In this document: in pieces, positions 34,748-42,851 of the stretch
Numbering within the stretch: position 1 is the stretch's first letter
Layout: the number at the start of each line of letters is the position of its first letter
From: Zygnema cylindricum
Lineage: Eukaryota; Streptophyta; Zygnematophyceae; Zygnematales; Zygnemataceae
Length of the DNA: 64,000 bases
NCBI GenBank assembly: GCA_037447655.1
Contig: JBBHKE010002951.1
Coordinates: 1-64,000 of the forward strand
Direction: 5' to 3'
Position numbers and translations under genes: made by a program
Notes under the pieces: generated by a model
What the model saw: only the letters and a program-made list of their open reading frames with translations
Database searches by the model: none
Told to the model about the DNA's origin: nothing

Positions 34748-34879
34748 GTCTGCGTGACCCGGGCGGGCGGGTTCGTCGGCGCCTGGCTGGTGCGGCGGCT
34801 GCTGGCGCGCGGCTACCGCGTCAACGCCGCCGTGCGAGACAAAGATGACGTCATCGGCAACGCGCATCTCTGGAGTCTG
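34748..34879 (+). CDS. Reductase exon 1 found (NADP-binding loop)
   Basis: Acceptor TTTTGCAG| and donor CTG|GTGAGT, 44 codons, phase 0 at both ends. Encodes VCVTRAGGFVGAWLVRRLL, then RGYRVNAAVRD and NAHLWSL, closely following KVCVTGASGFLASWLVKRLL..GTVRD..AHLWKL of plant family members. The first glycine of the dinucleotide loop is Arg (CGG). Very GC-rich. Confidence 0.85.
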
Positions 34880-37800
34880 GTGAGTGATGCTGACGTCATT
34901 CCTCCGGAACATGACATCACGCCCGTTTTGTGAAGGATGCTGACGACTACGCCTCTGAGCTGCTGACGTCATGCTCCGTGGTGTGACGCCATACGTTGAG
35001 AATGCTGACGTCATGCATTGAGCGGAATGCTGTGTCGAATATGTTGAATGCTGACGTCATTTCTCTGAAGTACGGACGTCGAGGATGAAAAAGGATGACG
35101 TCATAGTGTTGGGAGGAGAGTGAAACTCAAAATGATGACGTCATTCGGTCTGAAAATGAGGACGTCATGCTCTGCGGTGTGGTCAAGATGACGTCATCAC
35201 ATATGTGATACAAACGAGACCGTTTGTGAGATTGGTCATGATGACGTCATACGATACACTTGATGGAGGAGAGGGAAAGGGGAGGGCCGGGGAAGGGAGA
35301 GGAAGGGGAGGGAAAGTAGGGGAAGGGGGGGGGGGGAGGGGAAGTGGAGGGAAGAGGGTAACAAAAGAGAGGGGGTGAGGGCGAAGGGGGGAGAGTGGGA
35401 GGAGAAAGCGGTGGGGGAGAGGGGGAGAGGGCTATCTCAATACGACAGAATTCCCTTTAAAAAAAATAGGGGTTTTTTAGGTTTTAGGGTTTTTTAGGTT
35501 TTTAGTGCTGTTTGGGTATTTCGGTTTTTTAGGTTTTTAAGGTTTTTTAGGGGTTTTAGGGTTTTTAGGGCTTTTTCCCTGAAAACCCAAACCCTTAAAA
35601 CCCTTAAAACCATAAAAATCTGAGCTTTCTAGAATCTTTGAAAGGAGAAAGCAAAGATTGAAGTCACAAAACCTAAACCCAAATGGAAAAGACAAAGAAA
35701 AAAAAAAAAACCCTAAAAAAACTTGAATGTTTAGAAGTTTAAGGGCTTTGAGTTAAATCCCTTTAAACCCTATAAAATCCTCTAAAAGGCTTAAAACGAT
35801 TAAACCTCTCTAAACCGTTTAAACTCTTAAAACTTCTTAGAACTCCGAAAATCCTCAAATCCCTTAAACCCCTTGAAGCCCTGAAGACCCCTTTAGGATT
35901 TTTTTGGGTCCTTTCGAGTTTTTTTTTAGAGTTTTAGGGGTTTTTTTGAGGTTTTGAGGGGTTTTTAGGTTTTTTAGGGTTTTTTGGGGGAGTTTAGAGC
36001 TTTCAGGTTTTTAAGGTTTTTTAGGGTTTTCTATGGTTTTTCCCCTAAAAACCCAAACTCTTAAACCCTTAAAACCATAAAAATCTGAGCTTTCTAGAAT
36101 CTTTGAAAAGAGAAAACAAAGGATTGAAGTCACAAAGCCTAAATAAAACCAAATGGAAAAGAAAAAGAAAAAAAAAAAAAAAAATCCCTTTTTGGAAAAA
36201 ACAGGTTTCGGACCAAGACGACTCCCTCCAATTATTTTCTGTCCCTCCCCCCCTTTCTCCCGGAGGCTCCGCCGGCCTCCCATTGGCTGTCGCCGGATGC
36301 GACTTTGTCTGCCACGTCGCGTCTCCTGACCCTCCCACGTCAGCATTTGCCACGTCAGCAAAAGCGCAAGCGGAAATTGTGGATCCCGAGGTTTCGGAGA
36401 CCGAGAGTGTCATGAATGCGGTGGTCGGAGCCGGAGTGGCGAGGTGGGAAGAGGGGGGAAGGCTTTCTTTTTAAGGATAATGTTTTTTATTTTTCTTTAT
36501 GACTCTCCCTCTCCCTCTCCCTCTCCCTCTCCATGTTCCTCTCCCCTCTCCCTATTCCTCTTCATGTCCCTCTCCCGCTATCCCTCTTGTCTCGTTACTC
36601 TTTTGAACTCCAATTTTTTTACGTGTACTTCATTGTATTCGATTTTATTTTGCTTATCAAGTATAGAAATTATTATTAATTATTATTGTTATTGATATCA
36701 TTGTCCTCATCGTTGTAATTGTCATTGTCATCGTTATCGTATATATTCTTTTAGTTACTTTAATTATTATTAGTATTATTCTTATCATTGTTGTCGCCGT
36801 TGTATGTCTTTTTTTTTTAGAGATTGTAGTCATCATCATCATCATCATCATTTTTTTCTTTTTTGTTATTTTGCTCTGTTGTTTTTTTATCCGTGAAGTA
36901 GTGATGCTCTCCACTTTATATCCTTCCTCTATATATCTTTATTTGTTCTTTTTTTATTTATATATATATATGTGCTTTTTTTTAGCGATAATCATCACCA
37001 TCATCCTCCTCATCATCATCATCATTATCATCATTTGTTTTGTTTTGTTTTGTTATTTATTTTTATCCGTGAAGTAGTGATGCTCTCCACTTTATATCCT
37101 TCCTCTATATATCTTTATTTGTTCTTTTTTTATTTATATATATATATGTGCTTTTTTTTAGCGATAATCATCACCATCATCCTCCTCATCATCATCATCA
37201 TTATCATCATCATTTGTTTTGTTTTTTTTTTTTTTTTTTTTTATCAGCAAAGTAGTGATGCTCTCCTCTTTCGCGGCGATTCACGGTGACGAAATCGAAT
37301 CAAATCGAATCTTCTCTGAGGAGGATTGGAACGCCACCTCCTCCCTGGTCTCCGCCCCTTGGCAGGTATTGGGGTTTTTATGGGGTTTTCATGGGGTTTT
37401 TTTGGGGTTTTTATGGTGTCTTTTTCAAGGAGGATTGAAACTCCACCTCCTCCCTGGCCACCGCTCCCTGGCAGGTATTTTTTACTTCTTTTGGGGGTTT
37501 TTTTTGGGTTTTTTGAGGGGTTTTTGGGGTTTTTATGGGGTTTTCATGGGGTTTTCATGGGGTTATTATGGGGTTTTCATGGGGATTTTATGCCGTTTTT
37601 ATGGCGATTTTTTCAGGGTTTATATGGGGTTTTTTCAAATTGTGGAGGTTTTGAGGTATTTTTAAGGTTTTTTTTTTTTTAATTCGATGCAGTTTTAAGC
37701 GACATCTAGCTTTTTTATGAATGTGAAATGTGATGTTTAATGCTCAATAATATTCTTATGAAGGAATAATCTCTATGGATGGTCTGTCCACACTAATGTA

Positions 37801-39911
37801 GACATTGTTTTTTAAATTAAGAATTTAGGGAGTAGATATTAGACATTAAAAATTGTTTGTTAGGCATTCAACATTAAGATTTGAGAATCGACATGAAATT
37901 TGACATTCGACATTCGACATAAGCAACTAGTAGTGTTGTGTAACGGCAAGAAACTTATCGCATTAAAACCGATACCGATAACTATCGGTTATCGAACCGT
38001 GAGGGTTTCCGATATATCGCTCCGGGACCAACAAATTCTCTATCGGCGATAAGCAGTAAAAAATATAGTACGCTGTATGATAGTACTTTATAATATATTG
38101 TATTATATTTTTGACTGTATATATAGTGGCATGCCATGTATGATAATCTGTTCCATACTCTGCATACCGGATTTTAGTACGGACAGTTATCCGTATAACT
38201 GTACGGAAACCGTACATCTATCGCCGATAGTTATCGGTACCGGTGTTATTGTGATAAAAAACCGATATTATCGGTTATTTATCGCAATAACACCAGTAGC
38301 GATATATCGTGCCAATATATCGATTATCGGTAAGCCAAAAAAAGGGACATCGATTATCGGCAAAGCCCTGCTGATACACAACACTAGCAATTAGATATTA
38401 GAGATTTAAATTTAGACAAGACATTAGAAATTAGACATTAGAGAGTTAAAATTAGACGAGACATTACTAATTCGACGTTGGAAAGACATTAGACATTAGA
38501 GATTTGACATTACATATTCAACATTAGAAATTAGAGATACAAAACATTCGACATTTGACATGACATGCTGCACAATAGACATGAGACTTTATTGATTAAT
38601 ATTGTAATCAATTAATTGTTTGGCAATTATTAATTATTTGGAAATTTTTAATTATTATCAAAAATTAATTTAATATTAGACATATACCATTAGAGCCTTC
38701 ACTTTTGACATTTGACATTTGGTTTTGAACATTGACAAATGACTTTTGACTCTTGAAAACCAATTTTGACATTCTAAATTAGACATTTGGACATTAGTCA
38801 TCCAATAAATGACATTTTACGATTAACATTGAACATTGGGCATTTGATACATGACATTTTGACATAACATTTCGCTCCTCCTCCCTCTCTCTCACCCTCA
38901 CCCTCTCCCTCTCCCTCTTCCTCTCCTCCCTCTACCCTCCCCCTCCCTCTCTCTCTCCCTCCCCCTCTCCCTCTCCCAAATGTACTTTTTAGTTGGCGAA
39001 AACTGTTTCGGAACGGACGGCTTGGAGGATTTACGGAAGTCAGTTTCCGAGATCTCCGTCGCGTGTCACGGGAGCTCCCTCTCCGTTCCGTTTAACGAAA
39101 AATCGGAATCCGTTGGTCGAAACGGAAACTAACGGAAACGGGAATTTGAGTCTAGATTGTAAAAAAGCGAAATATCGTTTAAATCCGTTTGAACTCGTGA
39201 CTTTGAATGTCGGTGAGTAAGATTTTGTAACTCGTAAAATTGGGAACATAAAAGAAAAACCGAAAAAATATATGGAATGTGTGGTGTATATGTGGATATA
39301 TGTATATCTGCATGTATTTATATATATACATACGTGTGTGTATATGCAGAATTAAGAACTAAATGTGTTATTTACGCGTGTGTAATGTGTGTTTTTTTCA
39401 TAGATAAATTGAATAAATATTAAGTGTAATATAAATAATGCGATAGTGAAGTACTTAATCTATATTGATAATTAAATGTTTAAATAAAAGGGAATTGGAG
39501 AAATTTGCGAATCCATCTGATGATCGTGTGATGATGATTATGGAAAGATTTAAAACCTTTATTATAGTATTATATTATATATAAGAGGAATATATTATTT
39601 TATTTCTTTAATTTAAATTATATAAAGAGGCATATTAAGATTTAAAACCTTTTGTGGCAAATATATTTACTTTTTATTAATCGGTTCCCCGTCTTAAAAT
39701 AAAAAAGGTTTATGAACTTCAGTGATATTGTGAAGATTGGTAATAAGAAAAGAAAAATTAAATAAATAAATAAAAGGAGTAAAACAGAAAAGGGAAGGAA
39801 CGGGAGTGTCAAAAAGGGATAAAAAAAACTAACGGATAAAAAGAGATTATCTCCTTTCCTGATGCAGATTTTTTATTTTTTTGGAAACAACTTGATGATT
39901 TATTTTTATTA

Positions 39912-39979
<68 letters not shown>

Positions 39980-42072
39980 TATATATATATATATATAATA
40001 TATATTTAAAAAACCTTAAAAACCTTAAAATACATATATATATATATATATAGTTTTTTTTTTATGGTTTTTTTTTTTATTGTTTTCTTTTTATTTTTTA
40101 TTTTTTATTTTTTTTCAGGGACGGTTTTGGGGCCGATATTATCGGATTGTCACGTCACGGGGAGTCCCTCTTTAATAAAAAATCTCCTCTACTCCCCCTC
40201 CAAAACTTGCGACCCGGTAATTTATATTATTTTTTAAATTACTGAAGAAAAAAATATAACAATAATAATAATAATAACAATAACATTAATAAAGAAGAGA
40301 GAAGAGGGGAAAAAAAAAAAATCATGCAAATCCGAGTTCTTTTTTATCTCCTCCACCCCCCCTCCAAAACTTGTGACCCGGTAATTTATAATTAATATTT
40401 TCCTCCCAAATATGTTTTGAAAAAAAAATTCCTCCCAAATTTTTTTTCCCTCAATTTATTTTTTCCTCCCAATTCTTTATATTTCTTTTTCCGTCCCAAT
40501 TCTTTTTTCCTCCCATTCTTTTTTTTCCGTCCCAAATTTTCTTTTCCTCCCAAAAAAAATTTCAAAAAAATATTTTCCTCCCAAATTTTTTTTCCCTCCC
40601 AATTTTTTTTTTCCGTCCCAAATTTTCTTTTTCTCCCAAAAATATTTTCATCCCAAATTATTTTCCCCTCCCAATTCCTTTTTTTCCCCCAAATATTTTT
40701 TCTCCCCTCCCAAAAATAAATTTCCTCCTAAATTTGTTTCCCTCCGTATTTTATTTTTCTCCCAATTTTTTTTTAATTTTATATTTTTTTGCTGCTGCCT
40801 TTATTTTGACGTTAGAAAGAAAACCGAAAAAAAAAAGAGTATAATAAATAAATAAGGAAACTCAAAATTATCTTAAAAAAAAATCAAAAAAATCTCAAAA
40901 AAAACACACAAAAAAAAAACGTTATTTTTTTTTTTTTTTTTTTTTATGCCCGTTTACCCCTTTTGCTGTCAGATAAGTTTATTTCTCCATTAAAAAAACC
41001 CCTCTCCTCCCCCCCCCAAAAAAAACCAAAACAAATCCGAAGAAATCCCAAAAAATAGCAAAAAAAATTCTCTCCCCTCCCTCCCTCCCTCCCTCCCTCC
41101 TCACCCCCAATTTTTTTTATTTTTTTTAGGCCCATTTTACCCCTAGTGGACGTTAGAGACATCGCGGAAGCGTTTATTTTCCGCTTTCGAAAATCCAGAC
41201 TCCAGCGGTCGATACATTTTGGTTTCGAAAAATTTGACTTTTTTTGACATTTCGAATATTTTAAGACCCCATTATCCCCGACCCCATTTTACGTATGTTT
41301 TTTCGCAATATTTATTTATTTATTTCAGTTTTTGTTTACTTTTTTTTTTTTTTTTTACATCTTGAATTTTTATGACCCCATTATCCTCGACCCCATTTTC
41401 TTATGTTTTTCGCAGTCTTTACTTATTCAGTCCAGTTTTTTTTTTATTATTATTATTATTTATTAATTGATTGATATATATATATATATATATATTATTC
41501 TTTTTTCCCCCTTTTTTTTTTCCTTCCCCGTAGCCGAAGAGTTAAAGTTTTTCAACTATTTTCCCTCTCTCTCTTTCTATTTTTTTTTCCCAGACTGTTT
41601 ACACCCCCCTTTTTATTTCTTTCCTTCATTTTTTTACTCTTTTCTTTTTTGCTCTTCTTTTCTTTTTTCCTCTCTTTTCTTCCTCTCTCTCTTTTTTTTT
41701 GTATTTATCCTTTTTTTTTTCTTTTTTTTTTCTTTCATACAGCCAAAACAGTCGATATTTCTCAACTTCTACCCTTCCCTCTCTCTCTCTCTCTTTTTTT
41801 TTTTTTTTTTTTTAAGGCTGCCCCTAGCAGAAGAATCCACTTGGCGAAAAAAAATGAAGGGAACCATTTTGACTCGAGACCAAAAAAAAAAAATAATAAA
41901 TCTGGGAAAAGAATATTTTTACAACACCGATAAAGCGAAATTTGAATTAAATTTAAAATTTATCGATTTCGAAAATACGATTTTGGAGACGGCAAATTCT
42001 TTCGCCCATTTTAATATTTTGGAGGAAGACACCCCTATTGGGTCCAAATATGTCCAAATTCTTCAACACTAA
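34748..42072 (+). CDS. Cinnamoyl-CoA/dihydroflavonol reductase-like SDR gene, multi-exon, probably inactive
   Basis: Extended short-chain dehydrogenase of the CCR/DFR/tetraketide-pyrone-reductase group, NADP(H)-dependent cytosolic enzymes of phenolic and sporopollenin metabolism. Exons: 34748-34879, 36205-36443, 37248-37365, 38993-39212, 40119-40216, 41130-41221, a weak one from 41534, and a terminal one ending at TAA 42072. The first five exons join in phase with GT-AG sites. Landmarks in order: Rossmann VCVTRAGGFVGAWLV, CDFVCHVASP, KVVMLSSFAAIHGDE, AKTVSERTAW, FELVTLN, TVLGPILSDCHVTGSPSLI, VDVRDIAEAF, C-terminal EYFYNTDKAKFELNLKF. Oddities: Arg replaces the first Gly of the TGxxGxxG loop; the YxxxK position reads W-Q-L-A-K, lacking the catalytic Tyr; exon 5 to 6 is out of phase by one base. 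Identity is firm at family level; activity is doubtful. Confidence 0.78.
34846..35249. promoter_or_regulatory. Array of nine TGACGTCA palindromes
   Basis: Exact TGACGTCA at 34846, 34891, 34964, 35006, 35052, 35096, 35136, 35189 and 35242, plus near-matches (TGACATCA 34912, GGACGTCA 35160). Spacing is 40-73, mostly near 45. The first copy is inside exon 1, the others in the intron. TGACGTCA is the canonical C-box/CRE bound by bZIP (TGA-type) factors, so an intronic enhancer is possible. The near-regular spacing also fits a decayed 45-bp tandem repeat seeded from the exon end. Confidence 0.6.
35268..35440 (+). repeat. Polypurine tract in reductase intron 1
   Basis: G/A only, with GGGGAGGGG units and a G run at 35327-35336. 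It lies just 3' of the TGACGTCA array. Confidence 0.9.
35575..36180 (+). repeat. Direct repeat in intron 1 leading into exon 2
   Basis: 35580-35710 and 36043-36175 are near-identical (CTTAAAACCATAAAAATCTG, then AGCTTTCTAGAATCTTTGAAA), offset about 463. TTTTAGGGTTTTT words lie between. The second copy runs to the exon 2 acceptor. Confidence 0.85.
36205..36443 (+). CDS. Reductase exon 2
   Basis: Acceptor AAACAG| and donor GCGAG|GTGGGA, ending in phase 2. Encodes LQLFSV.. equivalent to LxLxKADL, then AVAGCDFVCHVASPDPP (the CDGVFHVASPV block), AEIVDPEVSETESVMNAV and GAGVA. GC-rich like exon 1. Confidence 0.82.
36885..37240 (+). repeat. Two tandem copies of intron 2 end plus exon 3 start
   Basis: TTATCCGTGAAGTAGTGATG starts at 36888 and again at 37062 (period 174), and the real exon 3 start TTATCAGCAAAGTAGTGATG at 37241 (period 179). 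Each unit also holds CCTCTATATATC and CATCATCATC runs. In the two upstream copies the acceptor AG is gone. Confidence 0.85.
37248..37365 (+). CDS. Reductase exon 3 (catalytic Ser region)
   Basis: Acceptor TTATCAG| completes the AG of exon 2 to a Ser codon, and the donor is CAG|GTATTG. Encodes KVVMLSSFAAIHGDE and FSEEDWNATSSLVSAPWQ, equivalent to RVVLTSSVAAI and EEDWN.. of relatives. The SS with the catalytic Ser is kept. The residue four before the active-site Lys in exon 4 is Trp rather than Tyr. Confidence 0.85.
37427..37480 (+). repeat. Copy of the exon 3 end with its splice donor
   Basis: GGAGGATTGAAACTCCACCT..CCCTGGCAG|GTATT repeats the last 46 bases of exon 3 and its GT donor 109 bases downstream. 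A TGG has become TGA. TTTTTCAAG just before it could act as an acceptor. Confidence 0.85.
37800..38870. repeat. ACATT(A/C)GA-type repeat array, interrupted by a MITE
   Basis: Words GACATTAGA, GACATTCGA and TTGACATT recur at 37840-37925 and again at 38395-38865. The hAT-like MITE 2 sits between the two parts. No ORF. Confidence 0.7.
37931..38386. mobile_element. hAT-like MITE 2, intronic
   Basis: The left end TAGTGTTGTGTAACGG and the right end, complement of TAGTGTTGTGTATCAG, match MITE 1 termini. The flanking octamers GCAACTAG (37923-37930) and GCAATTAG (38387-38394) agree at 7 of 8. It is in intron 3 of the reductase gene. Confidence 0.78.
38871..38980 (+). repeat. Polypyrimidine tract upstream of exon 4
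   Basis: C/T repeat ending 12 bases before the exon 4 acceptor, acting as an extended polypyrimidine tract. Confidence 0.9.
38993..39212 (+). CDS. Reductase exon 4 (active-site Lys)
   Basis: Acceptor TTTTTAG| and donor GTCG|GTGAGT, ending in phase 1. Encodes LAKTVSERTAWRI (the K of YxxxK) and, at the end, FELVTLNVG. Between them are about 45 extra codons not found in the family, which normally has roughly ten residues here. They are open but of unlikely composition. A small unrecognised intron or an in-frame insertion could explain this. Confidence 0.75.
39213..40118 (+). other. Reductase intron 4 with (ATT)n microsatellite
   Basis: AT-rich intron. (TTA)n runs from about 39905 to 39980, then TA runs. 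No other feature. Confidence 0.8.
40119..40216 (+). CDS. Reductase exon 5
   Basis: Acceptor TTTTTCAG| completes the Gly codon begun in exon 4; the donor is CCCG|GTAATT. Encodes TVLGPILSDCHVTGSPSLI followed by LYSPSKTCDP, equivalent to the PGFVLGP..S block of relatives. Confidence 0.82.
40345..40395 (+). repeat. Copy of the exon 5 end with its splice donor
   Basis: ATCTCCTCCACCCCCCCTCC, then AAAACTTGTGACCCG|GTAATTTATA, repeats the last ~36 bases of exon 5 and its donor, 164 bases downstream. Confidence 0.85.
40400..40770 (+). repeat. TTCCTCCCAAATTTTTTT minisatellite
   Basis: Units of TCCTCCCAA(A/T)TTTTTTT, about 18-35 bases each, fill the intron after exon 5. Confidence 0.85.
41130..41221 (+). 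CDS. Reductase exon 6 (VDVRDIAEAF)
   Basis: Acceptor TTTTTTTAG| and donor TTTTG|GTTTCG. In the frame 41131+ it gives PILPLVDVRDIAEAFIFRF then RSIHF, matching the VDVRDVA.AH block of the family. The frame is off by one relative to exon 5, so an indel or a missed exon intervenes. It ends in phase 1. A diverged copy of its start may lie at 40946-40970. Confidence 0.65.
41534..41580 (+). CDS. Possible reductase exon 7
   Basis: CCCCGTAG|CC GAA GAG... completes the exon 6 phase to Ala and gives AEELKFFNYFPSL, resembling the SLEELVSFLSARYPSLP block. A weaker parallel sequence follows ACAG| at 41743. No good donor is visible, so the exon is tentative. Confidence 0.4.
41817..42072 (+). CDS. Reductase terminal exon
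   Basis: After TTTTTTAAG|, the open frame runs to TAA 42070-42072. It contains ILTRDQKKKIINLGKEYFYN and KAKFELNLKF..FENTILETANSF, matching the C-terminal helix region (S.K...LGLKF..LE.....) of the family. The ILEEDTP..YVQILQH tail is unusual. Very AT-rich compared with exons 1 and 2. Confidence 0.7.
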
Positions 42073-42319
42073 TTATGGTTAATCGCTTATTATTATTTAT
42101 CATTAATTATTATTATTTATTATTTTTGGTGTCTTTTTATTATTATTGATTGTTATTGATTATTATTAGTTATAATTAGTTATTATTATTTATTTATATC
42201 TACATTTGTTATTAATTAATTATTTATATAATTATATTTATTTTTAATTTTAGTTGTTAATAGTTAGTTGTTATTTATTTTAGAAATCAATTGACATATA
42301 AATTTTAGTTTATATTTTT

Positions 42320-42385
42320 TTTCACTTTGGAGGAAGACACTCTTTTTGTTTAAAAATATGTCCAAATTCTTCCACACTAAATATT
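42320..42385 (+). repeat. Copy of the end of the terminal exon
   Basis: TTGGAGGAAGACACTCTTTT..ATATGTCCAAATTCTTCCACACTAA repeats 42019-42072, including the stop, 308 bases downstream. Confidence 0.85.
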
Positions 42386-42496
42386 TTTTATTTTTTATTG
42401 ATTATTGTAATTATTAATAAATATTTATTAATTATTAATAGTAGATGTTAAATTATTAGATATTAACTGTCGATTGTCAATGGCTAATTTTTTTAT

Positions 42497-42513
42497 ACTA
42501 TAGGAATAAACTG

Positions 42514-42605
<92 letters not shown>

Positions 42606-42621
42606 CTATAGGAATAAACTG

Positions 42622-42716
<95 letters not shown>

Positions 42717-42724
42717 TTTTTTTT
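42497..42724. repeat. (TA)n microsatellite, duplicated with its leader
   Basis: ACTATAGGAATAAACTGATT followed by a long TA run occurs twice (42500-42601 and 42604-42700), then a T run. Confidence 0.95.
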
Positions 42725-42851
42725 GGAGGAATAAATTAATGTATAATAGGTCGTTAGGAGAGGAAAAGGCGATTATATTATAGTATTACATTCTATATAA
42801 TAAAAATATATTATATTATTTCATTAATTTACATAATACAAAGAGACATAT

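Noticed and set aside
34320-34848. 155-codon ORF joined to the reductase N-terminus
   Set aside because: It reads the reductase exon in the wrong frame and crosses a TA microsatellite; the TTTTGCAG acceptor at 34747 is a better boundary.
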